From: an uncultured Roseivirga sp.
Lineage (GTDB): Bacteria > Bacteroidota > Bacteroidia > Cytophagales > Cyclobacteriaceae
Reading direction: 5' to 3'
Assembly (NCBI GenBank): GCA_947493005.1
Contig: CANLOY010000002.1
Coordinates: 124,001 to 188,000, forward strand
Length of the DNA: 64,000 nucleotides
Each line of letters starts with the position of its first letter. Positions within the stretch are counted from its first letter, which is position 1. A model generated the notes under the pieces. It had not been told where the DNA came from. It was given only the letters and a program-made list of their open reading frames with translations, and did no database searches. Of this stretch, positions 44,725-54,481 are shown piece by piece. Both the position numbers and the translations under genes were made by a program.

Positions 44725-47118
44725 CTACTCGTCTCTTAATGATGTTACTGGATTGGCCGATGCCGCTTTCAGAGACCTGTAACTGGTGGTAAGCATAGCT
44801 ATTAATACGGACAGGCCTATACTGGCAATAAAAATAACTGGGCCAATACTGATACTGTACGCATACTCCTGAAGCCATGAATTCATACCAAAATATCCGA
44901 GTGGAGCCGCAAACAAGAATGCAATACCTACAAGTTTTAAAAACTCCAATGAGAAGTTCGAAACCAAACTTCTGACAGAAGCCCCCAGCACCTTTCTAAT
45001 TCCTATTTCTTTAGATTTCTGATTGGCCATAAAAGCAACCAAACCATACAATCCAAGGCAACCTATGAAAATGGATATTCCTGCAAATGTGGTTAGCATC
45101 TGAGACATCTTCTTTTCAGTTTCATAGAATTCCTGAATCTCCTGATCAATGAATCGGTAGTCAAATTCATATTCCTCATGCATATCGAACCAAATGCTTT
45201 CCAAAGATGATATTATCTCATCTGCTCTTCCCGCGTTTATCTTCAGTGCCACGGTATAATTTTGAGTTGCATCTGCAAACATCACCATAGGTTCTATCGC
45301 ATCAGAAAGTGTAGTTTGATGAAAGTCTTCAACAACACCCACTATTGGAAACTTTCTTCCCCAAACATTCATTGTTTCACCTATTGCCTCTTCAGGGCTT
45401 TTTACACCAGCTTTTGCAAGGAACCTTTCATTCACCACAAATTGGTTCATAGTATCACTCTTTGCTATCCAGTCGCCAGCAAGCATTCGAAGCCCGTAAG
45501 TCTCAGCATAAGACTCGTCTACTCTTTTAAATTGAACATCAATTTCAATCCTTGAAGTATCAGAATCATAGTAATATGCATTTGTTCCACTTATACTACC
45601 TGAGAATGGTGGGTGAGAATTTACAGAGCTTGCCTTAACACCTGGTAAGTCTGCAATCCTTGATTTCCACAGCTTTTGTTTTTCCAGGTCATTTTCGGCC
45701 ATATTGAAGAAAAGTACCCACTCCTTATCATAACCCATATCCACAGAGTTAAAATAGTTCATTTGCTTTACAGCTACTATGGTTCCAAAAATCAGTAGCT
45801 GACAAAGGAAGAACTGAAAGGCTACTAAAGCCCTTCTCAGAAACATGTTGTTTCCCTTAGAGTCTAAAGCTCCTTTTAATGCTGTAATAGGCCTGGCGCC
45901 AGACAACACAAATGCAGGGTATAAGCCGGCTAATAATGAAACGGAGATCAGAATAATCAAAAGGTATAATACAAGCATACCATCATTGATCAAGGAGAAG
46001 GTAATTTGTCTATCAACGAAATCGTTGATCACCATTGGGATTAAACGCTCGGTAATGGCAATGGATAATAAAAGAGAAACAAGTGTGATAAAGAAAGTCT
46101 CTCCTAAAAAGCGCGCAACCAATTGCTTTCTGCTACTGCCCAACACCTTACGCATCCCCACTTCTTTTGCTCTTTTAACAGCCATAGCCGTTGACATATT
46201 GATGAAGTTAAAACAAGCAGTTACGATAAGGAAAAGACCTATAGCAGCGTATGTCCAAAGTAATTGCTTGGAAGAGCTACCTCCGAAAGTATTGAACCTG
46301 TCATCAAAATGGTAATCCTCTAAAGCAGATAAAACAAAAGCTCTTTCTTCCCTTTGTTCCTTATCCCAGTGCTTTTCTACGAAATCAGGAAATTGAGCCT
46401 CCACATCCTCAGGAAGTGTGTTTGGAGCCAATTGAACAAACATTACATTGTCACTACTAATGCTATTCCATGTATTAAAATTATCTACACTCCTTTTGGT
46501 TTCCATAGAAATAAAGATTCCAAATGGGAAATCAGAATCCTTTCGAGCATCCTCAAGAACTGCTGTCACTAGTAAGTCTCTCTCTTTGTTAAGTCTTATT
46601 GTTTTCCCAACTGCAGACTCATTTGGAAAATACTTCTCCGCTACCTTCTTGCTCAGCGCCACCGTATTAGGCTCATTGAAAGACTTTTCAACAGCACCTT
46701 CCAATATATCCCAATCGAACATTTCGAAAAAGCTAGGTTCCACATAAACTAATTCAGGAGATTCTTCATAGTATTTAATCTGACCGTCTTTTTCTGTAAC
46801 GGAAATCAAGCCATATCTTCTATGAGATATCAAAGTGGTGTTTACCAAACCTACTATCTCATCGGCTACAGCTTCCTCCATCACCAATGGAACCCCACCC
46901 TGTGGATATTCATTACCATCAACATAATCGATATGACCAACTCTGTAAATAGAATTGAGATTACTATGATATTGGTTAAAACTGAGTTCCTCTTTTACAA
47001 TCAGAAATATGATAAGGCTGCAAGTAATCCCTAGTGTTAAACCCAATACATTGATTAATGTGAAGGCCTTGTTTCTTACTATGTTCCTAATTAAGATTTT
47101 GAAGTAGTTCTTAAACAT
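44725..47118 (-). CDS. FtsX/MacB-type permease 5 (first of unit 2)
   Basis: 797 residues. KRAKEVGMRKVLGSSRKQL and KEIGIRKVLGASVRSL mark the two FtsX blocks; the end is NPVTSLRDE. It belongs with permeases 1 and 2 by shared NLSTA/NMSTA and GCLGLYGLVAFMANQK segments. A 157-bp gap upstream carries its own promoter with regulator boxes (47149-47269). Confidence 0.9.
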   Translation of the reverse strand: MFKNYFKILIRNIVRNKAFTLINVLGLTLGITCSLIIFLIVKEELSFNQYHSNLNSIYRVGHIDYVDGNEYPQGGVPLVMEEAVADEIVGLVNTTLISHRRYGLISVTEKDGQIKYYEESPELVYVEPSFFEMFDWDILEGAVEKSFNEPNTVALSKKVAEKYFPNESAVGKTIRLNKERDLLVTAVLEDARKDSDFPFGIFISMETKRSVDNFNTWNSISSDNVMFVQLAPNTLPEDVEAQFPDFVEKHWDKEQREERAFVLSALEDYHFDDRFNTFGGSSSKQLLWTYAAIGLFLIVTACFNFINMSTAMAVKRAKEVGMRKVLGSSRKQLVARFLGETFFITLVSLLLSIAITERLIPMVINDFVDRQITFSLINDGMLVLYLLIILISVSLLAGLYPAFVLSGARPITALKGALDSKGNNMFLRRALVAFQFFLCQLLIFGTIVAVKQMNYFNSVDMGYDKEWVLFFNMAENDLEKQKLWKSRIADLPGVKASSVNSHPPFSGSISGTNAYYYDSDTSRIEIDVQFKRVDESYAETYGLRMLAGDWIAKSDTMNQFVVNERFLAKAGVKSPEEAIGETMNVWGRKFPIVGVVEDFHQTTLSDAIEPMVMFADATQNYTVALKINAGRADEIISSLESIWFDMHEEYEFDYRFIDQEIQEFYETEKKMSQMLTTFAGISIFIGCLGLYGLVAFMANQKSKEIGIRKVLGASVRSLVSNFSLEFLKLVGIAFLFAAPLGYFGMNSWLQEYAYSISIGPVIFIASIGLSVLIAMLTTSYRSLKAASANPVTSLRDE

Positions 47119-47148
47119 GAGCTTATTTGTTCTAACGTTTCACCTTTC

Positions 47149-47167
47149 TTACCAATTAAAATGCCAA
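47149..47167 (-). promoter_or_regulatory. Sigma-54-like -24/-12 promoter of permease unit 2
   Basis: On the minus strand: TTGGCATTTTAATTGGTAA, that is GG-N10-GG where sigma-54 promoters have GG-N10-GC. The same TTGG-N8-TTGGTAA occurs before permease 1 at the same distance from the upstream boxes. Located about 34 bases before the start codon. Confidence 0.65.
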
Positions 47168-47230
47168 TCTTTCAATAGATTGATTTTCAATTAATTATGC
47201 TCAAAAACCAAACTGAAGTAAATTGATTTA

Positions 47231-47269
47231 GTTTGTTTTTATAACACTGAACTGTTTGTTTTTGATACA
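47231..47269. promoter_or_regulatory. Paired enhancer boxes upstream of unit 2
   Basis: GTTTGTTTTTATAACA (47231-47246) and GTTTGTTTTTGATACA (47254-47269), start-to-start 23 bp. The second is identical to a box at 57051; the first differs from it at 3 of 16 positions. The near edge is 66 bp from the -24 GG, a typical place for binding of a sigma-54 activator. Confidence 0.65.
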
Positions 47270-47275
47270 GTTGAT

Positions 47276-49636
47276 TTACTGGTTTCTGAGTACTTGTGCT
47301 GGGTTTACTCTACTGGTTTTAAGCACTTGCAGTAATAACACAACAAGCACCAAAGTGATAGTAGTAATGATAGAAAAAGAGAACTCAGCCACTCCAGGTT
47401 GTATTCTATATACAAACTCTTCCAACCAACCGGAGATCATATAGTATACAACAGGTGCGGCAATCACAAAGCCTAAAGCTATCATGACGAGATAACCCTT
47501 TGCAAACAATGAGAATATTTGCTTGAATTCAGCACCTAAAACACGCCTTAAACTGATCTCTTTTGATCGTTGCTCTAGCGTGAAAGTTGAAAGTCCTATG
47601 AGTCCTAAGAGTGCTATAAATATGGCAAGCCCTGCAAACGAAAGGAATAACTTTCCGAGTCTCGATTCAGCCTTGTATTTGTTATCATAGTCCTGATCAT
47701 AGAATTTGAAGTCTAGGGGTCTTCCGCTATTAAGCTCATTCCATTTATCTTCAATCTGTGTCATTGTCTCCTTAATATTCAAAGGGGACAGCCTAACTAT
47801 TACATGACTTGATGAGTTTTTATTCAATGCAATACCGGTGGATCGTATTTCGCTCTTAAGTGATTCATTGTGAAAGTCTTTAACTACCCCAATTACTTTA
47901 AATTTCTTACCCCAAGCCTCAATACTCTTTCCTTCAAAACTATCCCATCCGAATTCCTTAACAGCAGCTTGATTAATTATCATCACTTTTTCATCCGTCT
48001 CGATAAAATCTCTCCCCTCAGCAATTTCCATTTTCAAGGTTTTTAAAAAGTCTTTATCCACGTTAAAAAAGTCAAAGACTACGCTCAATTCCAGATCACT
48101 TTCCAAATGATCATTGGTTAAGAAAGCAATATCATTCCAGTCGATTGCACTATTGGCCACGGAAACGGAATTAACTCCAGAAAGACGCTGTAACTCTGTT
48201 TTAAAAACATCTTCTTTCCCTATTATTTTGTCATGTGTCTTAATTTCAATCAGATGCTCTCTGTCGTATCCCAGGTTTTTATTCTGAATAAAATTCAACT
48301 GTTGCTGGATAATTACTGTTGCGACAATCAGTAATTGGGCTATGAAAAACTGAGAAACTATCAAGAACTTCCTCACTCTGTTCTTAGACTGAGTTCTGCT
48401 TCCCTGAAGTGCCTGAAGCGGGTTTGCTTTAGACAGGAAAAAAGCGGGATAAACTCCAGCAAAAAGACCAATAACAAGAGTTGTCCCTAGTATTATAAGT
48501 AAAAACTCTGTTGAGAAATAATCCAATGACATTTCTCTTTCCATCAACTGATTCAACAATGGTAAAACTCTTTCTGCAATTGCAAATGCGAACACCGAAC
48601 TGATAAATACCATTACAAATGACTCTGCCAGATAGAACCTTACCATTTGACTTTTAGATGCACCAACCACCTTCCTCAGTCCAACTTCTTTGGATCTCTT
48701 CATAGATTGTGCTGTGGTCAGGTTTGTATAGTTTATGATGGCTATCAAAAGAATAAGAAAGCCAATAGCTGTAAACAAGTAAACATACCTGATATCGCTT
48801 GTATTTATTCTGGTAAAGTTAAGGTCCGACCTAAGATGAACATCAGTCAGATTCAACAGATGGTAGGGTAATTCAGGGCCAGACTCTTCATATATAGAGT
48901 TGTAGAACATAGACTCTTTGATTAGCTCGGCCATCTGTGTTCTTACTTGTTCAATATTATGTTCAGGATTAAGAAGTAACCAGTTTTGCGTAGGAAAGTA
49001 TCCATACTTTGAGTCCTTTTGACTAATCTCTCTCTCAAACATAGTTTCCCCAGACAACAGAAAATCAAATTCAATGCTTGAATTGGAAGGCAAATTGGCA
49101 AACACTCCTTTTACTTCGTAGGAAGTCTTCTCTTCAACCTTTAACACTTTCCCCATGGCGTTTTCAACACTTCCGAAGTATTTCGCAGCCGCAACTTCAG
49201 AGATCATTGCTATACCTGGCTGTTCAAAAGCATCTTCTTTTCCTGCTAAAAGATTAATATCGAAGACCTTGAAAATATCCCTCGATGTATAAGCTACATT
49301 GTTATTATAAAATGACTCCTCACCATTAGAAACCAGTTCGTTTCTACTTTGCAAACTAACAAGAGCCTCTACTGAAGGTACTTCCTCCCTGATTTCCTTG
49401 GCCATTCTGTAAGGTACACGAGAAGAATTCTGACCACTTTTCTGTCCTTCTTGCCATAGTAGAAAAACATTATCCTTTCTACTATTGTGTTGATCAAAGC
49501 TTAATTCACTCTTAATAAAAAGGGCTATCAGTAAAACAGTAGCCAATCCTACTGTAAGGCCACTTAAATTGAGAAGAGTAAAAAGTTTCTCTCTTTTAAA
49601 TTTTCTAAAAAATGTACGTAGGTAAGTTTTAAGCAT
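47276..49636 (-). CDS. FtsX/MacB-type permease 4 (last of unit 1)
   Basis: 786 residues, the shortest of the seven. MKRSKEVGLRKVVGASKSQM and RSKEISLRRVLGAEFKQI precede the FtsX blocks. The C terminus is NPAQVLRNQ, the only one ending in Gln. Lies 11 bases after permease 3; the following gap carries the unit 2 regulatory boxes. Confidence 0.88.
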   Translation of the reverse strand: MLKTYLRTFFRKFKREKLFTLLNLSGLTVGLATVLLIALFIKSELSFDQHNSRKDNVFLLWQEGQKSGQNSSRVPYRMAKEIREEVPSVEALVSLQSRNELVSNGEESFYNNNVAYTSRDIFKVFDINLLAGKEDAFEQPGIAMISEVAAAKYFGSVENAMGKVLKVEEKTSYEVKGVFANLPSNSSIEFDFLLSGETMFEREISQKDSKYGYFPTQNWLLLNPEHNIEQVRTQMAELIKESMFYNSIYEESGPELPYHLLNLTDVHLRSDLNFTRINTSDIRYVYLFTAIGFLILLIAIINYTNLTTAQSMKRSKEVGLRKVVGASKSQMVRFYLAESFVMVFISSVFAFAIAERVLPLLNQLMEREMSLDYFSTEFLLIILGTTLVIGLFAGVYPAFFLSKANPLQALQGSRTQSKNRVRKFLIVSQFFIAQLLIVATVIIQQQLNFIQNKNLGYDREHLIEIKTHDKIIGKEDVFKTELQRLSGVNSVSVANSAIDWNDIAFLTNDHLESDLELSVVFDFFNVDKDFLKTLKMEIAEGRDFIETDEKVMIINQAAVKEFGWDSFEGKSIEAWGKKFKVIGVVKDFHNESLKSEIRSTGIALNKNSSSHVIVRLSPLNIKETMTQIEDKWNELNSGRPLDFKFYDQDYDNKYKAESRLGKLFLSFAGLAIFIALLGLIGLSTFTLEQRSKEISLRRVLGAEFKQIFSLFAKGYLVMIALGFVIAAPVVYYMISGWLEEFVYRIQPGVAEFSFSIITTITLVLVVLLLQVLKTSRVNPAQVLRNQ

Positions 49637-49647
49637 GACAGGTTTGT

Positions 49648-52032
49648 TTATTCGTTTCTAAGTGCCTTAATCGGGTTTGCAGCAGCCGTCTTAACAGATC
49701 TTAAGACTACAATAACCAAGTTCAATAGCATTGCGGTAAAGGCAACCACAACAAAAGGTTTTACACTTATTGAGGTATGGTAAGCAAAGTCATTCATCCA
49801 TGACGAGACTATGTAATAAGATAGTGGTACTGAAATCAAAAGCGCTATTCCTACAAGTACTAAAAGCTCTTTGCTAAGCATGGAGAGGATTTGAGCAACT
49901 GTAGCTCCTAATACCTTTCTGATGCCAATTTCTTTGATTCGCTGATCAAGTTTGTAGCTTATTAAACCAATCAAACCCAAAACGGCCACAAATACAGCAA
50001 GTCCTGTAAACAGGCTAATAATCTGCCCCAACCTTTCTTCTTTCTCAAAAAGCCTGTCAAATCTTTGATCAAAGAAATAATAATCAAAAGGTTGATTGCT
50101 AAAACCAGCATAAACTGATTTTATATGGTCGATAGTTTCTCTCAAGTCTCCGCTGACCCTGATATTTATTTGAGACGTAAGCGGTCTGTAGAAAAAAGCA
50201 ACAGGGCCAATAGCTCTGCTGAAATCCTGAAAATGGAAGTCTTCAACTACCCCAACAATCTCTACATCCCTACCGTTAAAATTGGCATCAAACCTTCTTC
50301 CCAATACATCTCCACCCAACTGTTTTGCCAAAGATTCGTTCACTACCATGACATCCATGGATCGATCCATCTGATTATCAAAATCTCTTCCAGAAACCAA
50401 CTTCATTTTCATTGTAGATAAAAACTGCTCATCGGTATACTTATATTGGATTTGTTGGTATTCCGAATCAGGAGTAAGCTCAATCATGCCACTCAAAGGC
50501 AGTTGATTAATCATACTATAATGGCTATAGGATACTCCGCCTATTCCAGTATTCTTTAACAATTCATTTCTAAAAGGTTCAACGTTCTGATCTTCATCAC
50601 CAAGTTGGCTCTTACTGTTATCAACTATAATTACATTGTCCTTTTTAAAACCAAGATCTTTCTCCAAACTATAGTGTAACTGCTTTGATACAAACAATGT
50701 AAACACTGCCAAAAGCAGAGAAACAGCTATTTGAAATACCACAAGAGAACCTCTAAAGATTTTACTCTTGTTACCCACCTTAAAATCTCCTTTAAGAACA
50801 GCCGAAGGTTTAAATTTTGTCAAATAAAATGCAGGATAAATACCAGCCATAAACCCAGTAACAACCGCTATTAGCAACATTCCCCCTAAAAGTTCTGGGT
50901 GCTGAAATGTGTTAACTGAAAACTCATTTAAACCTATTGCTTCAATTACTTTTAAAGCTACTTCTGCCAAACCGAAGCCTATGATAACGGACATTATGGA
51001 CACTAAAATGGATTCCATTAAAAACCTGCCCATAAGTTGCTTCCTGAATGAGCCTAAAACAGTCCTTACCCCTATTTCTTTTGCTCGTTTTGAAGCTTGA
51101 GCTGTAGCAAGGTTCACATAATTAATAGCTGCCAGAACAATTATAAAAATGGCTACTGCAACAAAAATGTAGAGATGCTTCTCACTACCAGGTTCAGAAG
51201 CTTCGAACTGAATATCAGAATTCAAATGAATATCTTTCAAAGGAAGTACCCAAAGACCTGAACTATAATTCTCCTTAAATTCGTCCAGACTCTTACCTTC
51301 TCCAAACCTTTCATGGTCTACTACAGCAAAAACATCTTCAATTCTTTGCCTTAACCTTTTGATATCAGACTTGCCTCTTGTTTTAAAGTAGCTGTATCCA
51401 GTTGTATAGTTAAAATTTCCTCTTACATCATCAACCAGATTTTTGGGCGTCTTGGCGAGTAGTGAAAACCGTAAGTGAGTATTTCCTGGTAAATCAGGGA
51501 CAACGGCTTTCACCCTATAAATATCTTCCGAAAGCTGTGTAGAAACAGTAACCTCATTACCTATTGGGTTACTCTTGCCAAAAAGCTTCTCAGCAAGTGA
51601 AGCTGTCAAAACAAGTCCATCAGGCGTTGATAAAGCTTCATCTGTACTTCCATAAATTGCCTCCAGATCGAAAACATCAAAGTAATCTTCTCCGGCATAG
51701 TAAACAGAATTATCTACAAATTGCTGTCCATTATTCAGTGACAATGTCGCTGAAGGGTTTGGCATCAAACAGATTGTAGATTCGACCTCTGACATCTCCG
51801 CCTTAATCTTATCCATATGAGCAAGAGATGAAAAGGCAAAGCTCTTTGCGCTTAATCTGTAAATGCGCTCATGGTTATCGAAATGCCGATCGTAAGTAAT
51901 CTCTCCTACCACATAAACTGCTATGAGTAAAGCTGAGGCAAAACCAATGGCCAGGCCACTTATGTTAATAGCGGTATACCCCTTATTTTTCTTAAGGTTT
52001 CGGATTATAGAAATCAGATGGTTTTTGAACAT
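49648..52032 (-). CDS. FtsX/MacB-type permease 3
   Basis: 794 residues. Starts MFKNHLISIIRNLKKNKG; the FtsX blocks follow SKRAKEIGVRTVLGSFRKQL and KEIGIRKVLGATVAQIL; ends NPIKALRNE. The first periplasmic domain is the most divergent of the set. Only 2 bases separate it from permease 2. Confidence 0.88.
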   Translation of the reverse strand: MFKNHLISIIRNLKKNKGYTAINISGLAIGFASALLIAVYVVGEITYDRHFDNHERIYRLSAKSFAFSSLAHMDKIKAEMSEVESTICLMPNPSATLSLNNGQQFVDNSVYYAGEDYFDVFDLEAIYGSTDEALSTPDGLVLTASLAEKLFGKSNPIGNEVTVSTQLSEDIYRVKAVVPDLPGNTHLRFSLLAKTPKNLVDDVRGNFNYTTGYSYFKTRGKSDIKRLRQRIEDVFAVVDHERFGEGKSLDEFKENYSSGLWVLPLKDIHLNSDIQFEASEPGSEKHLYIFVAVAIFIIVLAAINYVNLATAQASKRAKEIGVRTVLGSFRKQLMGRFLMESILVSIMSVIIGFGLAEVALKVIEAIGLNEFSVNTFQHPELLGGMLLIAVVTGFMAGIYPAFYLTKFKPSAVLKGDFKVGNKSKIFRGSLVVFQIAVSLLLAVFTLFVSKQLHYSLEKDLGFKKDNVIIVDNSKSQLGDEDQNVEPFRNELLKNTGIGGVSYSHYSMINQLPLSGMIELTPDSEYQQIQYKYTDEQFLSTMKMKLVSGRDFDNQMDRSMDVMVVNESLAKQLGGDVLGRRFDANFNGRDVEIVGVVEDFHFQDFSRAIGPVAFFYRPLTSQINIRVSGDLRETIDHIKSVYAGFSNQPFDYYFFDQRFDRLFEKEERLGQIISLFTGLAVFVAVLGLIGLISYKLDQRIKEIGIRKVLGATVAQILSMLSKELLVLVGIALLISVPLSYYIVSSWMNDFAYHTSISVKPFVVVAFTAMLLNLVIVVLRSVKTAAANPIKALRNE

Positions 52033-52034
52033 GG

Positions 52035-54458
52035 CTATTCGTTTCTAAGTGAGTCAACAGGGTTGGACATGGCAGCCTGAAATGACCTGAGCCCCGTAGT
52101 TACCATTCCTATGACTACTGTAAAGCCAATAGCAATAATAAACATCCATACATTAAGAGATATACTATACTCAAAATTTGCCAGCCAGCTACTCATTAGG
52201 TAATAACCAATCGGAGCAGCTATGAGAAAGGCAATCAAAATCAGTACTAACAATTCCTTCGAGAAAATCTGAAGTATCTGATTTATCGAAGCTCCTAACA
52301 CCTTTCTTATACCTATTTCCTTCCTTTTTTGCGCGGCCATAAATGAAATCAGACCATAAAGTCCAAGACAACCTATGAGAATGGTGATTCCTGAGAAGAC
52401 CTGAAAAAGGGTTAGTGTATCAGACTCTTTTTTATAATTCCTCATAATTTGATCTGAAAGCAAATTGTAGTCAAAAAGAACTTCAGGATATTCTCTTGTC
52501 CAGACTTTTTCAAGCGTTGCTACTAAGTCATTGAATTGAGCATCAGAACCTTCAAAACGAATGGCTCCTTCATAGAAATACCCAGGAAACCTGACCATAA
52601 TCATTGGATCAATTTTTTCTCTTAAGCTCTTATTATGAAAATCCTTGAATACGCCTACTATCTTCTTGTCACTCCCAAAACCAGTTTGAATATTCAATCC
52701 TATAGCATCTTCTGGATTTTCAATTTCCATTAGCTTTAGTATCTCGGTAGATACTAAGGCCTCTGTTAAGGTATCTGTTAGTTTTATATCTCTTCCTGCC
52801 AATAATTCTACATCATACAACTTCAAGTAATTCTCGTCTATAACTTTAAAAGCCACATCAAATCTACCGTCTGTATCTAACGGTGCATAACCGAAGTCGG
52901 AGGATATGTTGGATTCATTCATTGGGCTGGCAAACGCATAGCTGACCAATTCAACACCCGGGAATCTCAGCAGCTCATTCTTCATTGGGTTAAGTTTTCC
53001 CACTTCGTTCGATGGTAGAGGAAATGTAATAATAGAAGTCTTCTTAAACCCAAGCTCCTGATTTTCAAAGTATTTCATTTGAGAAACTACTACCAAGGTG
53101 CAGATCACAAGTACCTGGGAAATGAAGAACTGAAAAATTACCAACCCTCTTCTTGTATTGATATTGCCAGACAAAGCAGACTGTCCTTTGCCTCTTAGCA
53201 CCGATACTGGCTTTAAAGATGAAAGGATCAACGAAGGATAAAGCCCTGCAAATAATGTTACACTTATTACTACAACTGCTACTAGCGTCAAGAGCGTGAG
53301 ATCACCGAATAAATCAAGAGATAAATTATATCCAATCAAACTTTCCATATTCGTCATAATCAACTCTGCAACGCCCATGGAAAGTATTACTGAAACCAAG
53401 GTTATCAAGAAGGTTTCGCCAAGAAACTGAAAAATAAGCTGAGCTTTAAAACCGCCAAGAACCTTACGTATACCTACTTCTTTTGACCTTTTAATAGCTA
53501 AAGCTGTAGATAAATTCACAAAATTGATACACGCTGTTAGTATCAAGAAAACACCAACAGCTATTCGAATACTCAATAATTCGTGAGTCTGAGCTAAATC
53601 CCCATAGTTATTAAATTCAGGTTCAAAATGAATATCCCCTAAAGCCTGTAACTCGTAGGTGGTTTTATTTCCAGTGGCGGGTATATATTTTTCTCCAAAA
53701 CCAGGCAGTACATCTCTAACCTGCTCTGGTCTTACATTCTCGTTTGTCAAAAAATAAACTTGTGCATTGGAGGATGTTGAAGTCCATGATTCAGGTTGAT
53801 AAAAATCAAATATTCCTTCTAAGGCTTCGTATTCCATTAAAATTTTAAAAGGAAGCGATGAGTTTTTCGGAGGGTCTGCTACCACGCCCGTTATAAACAC
53901 TTCCACCTTACTATTTAACTTGACTTTTTTTCCTAAAACCCTATCATATCCACCGTCTGTTACTCCAAACAACTTCTCTACCAGTGAAATAGAAATTACT
54001 GCGGAATTGGGTTTGGTCAAAGCCGTCCTAGCCTCTCCTATTTTCCATTCGTAGTCAAAGAGATCGAAGAATTCCGGATCAACAAATGCAATTCCATCCT
54101 TTTGTTCATAATGCGTCCAATCGCCAGTGATGTTCTCAACACTTAATTGATTCTCACCAATATAGAAAGTACGAACAGGCGTTCCCAGATCAGGGAAATC
54201 GGTTTTAAATGCTTTTGCGAATGGGTTTTGAATACCTGCTTCTCGCTCCACTAAATTTGGGCTCTCCACCTTTTTTATAAAACGGTAGAGTCTGTCATAT
54301 TTACTCTGATACTGATCAAAGCTCTTTTCAAACAAAACAATCTTGAAAAGTACCAAAGCGGCACTGATACCAAGCGCCAATCCAAATACATTGATAATAG
54401 TGAAACTCTTATTTCTGATAAGATTTCTTATTGCTGTTATAAAGTAGTTCTTTAACAT
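52035..54458 (-). CDS. FtsX/MacB-type permease 2
   Basis: 807 residues. IKRSKEVGIRKVLGGFKAQL and KEIGIRKVLGASINQILQI mark the two halves; ends NPVDSLRNE. Shares with permeases 1 and 5 the GCLGLYGLISFMAAQKRKE segment. Twenty-three bases downstream of permease 1 in the same unit. Confidence 0.88.
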   Translation of the reverse strand: MLKNYFITAIRNLIRNKSFTIINVFGLALGISAALVLFKIVLFEKSFDQYQSKYDRLYRFIKKVESPNLVEREAGIQNPFAKAFKTDFPDLGTPVRTFYIGENQLSVENITGDWTHYEQKDGIAFVDPEFFDLFDYEWKIGEARTALTKPNSAVISISLVEKLFGVTDGGYDRVLGKKVKLNSKVEVFITGVVADPPKNSSLPFKILMEYEALEGIFDFYQPESWTSTSSNAQVYFLTNENVRPEQVRDVLPGFGEKYIPATGNKTTYELQALGDIHFEPEFNNYGDLAQTHELLSIRIAVGVFLILTACINFVNLSTALAIKRSKEVGIRKVLGGFKAQLIFQFLGETFLITLVSVILSMGVAELIMTNMESLIGYNLSLDLFGDLTLLTLVAVVVISVTLFAGLYPSLILSSLKPVSVLRGKGQSALSGNINTRRGLVIFQFFISQVLVICTLVVVSQMKYFENQELGFKKTSIITFPLPSNEVGKLNPMKNELLRFPGVELVSYAFASPMNESNISSDFGYAPLDTDGRFDVAFKVIDENYLKLYDVELLAGRDIKLTDTLTEALVSTEILKLMEIENPEDAIGLNIQTGFGSDKKIVGVFKDFHNKSLREKIDPMIMVRFPGYFYEGAIRFEGSDAQFNDLVATLEKVWTREYPEVLFDYNLLSDQIMRNYKKESDTLTLFQVFSGITILIGCLGLYGLISFMAAQKRKEIGIRKVLGASINQILQIFSKELLVLILIAFLIAAPIGYYLMSSWLANFEYSISLNVWMFIIAIGFTVVIGMVTTGLRSFQAAMSNPVDSLRNE

Positions 54459-54481
54459 CTTTCGTTTCTTAAGAGTTTCAC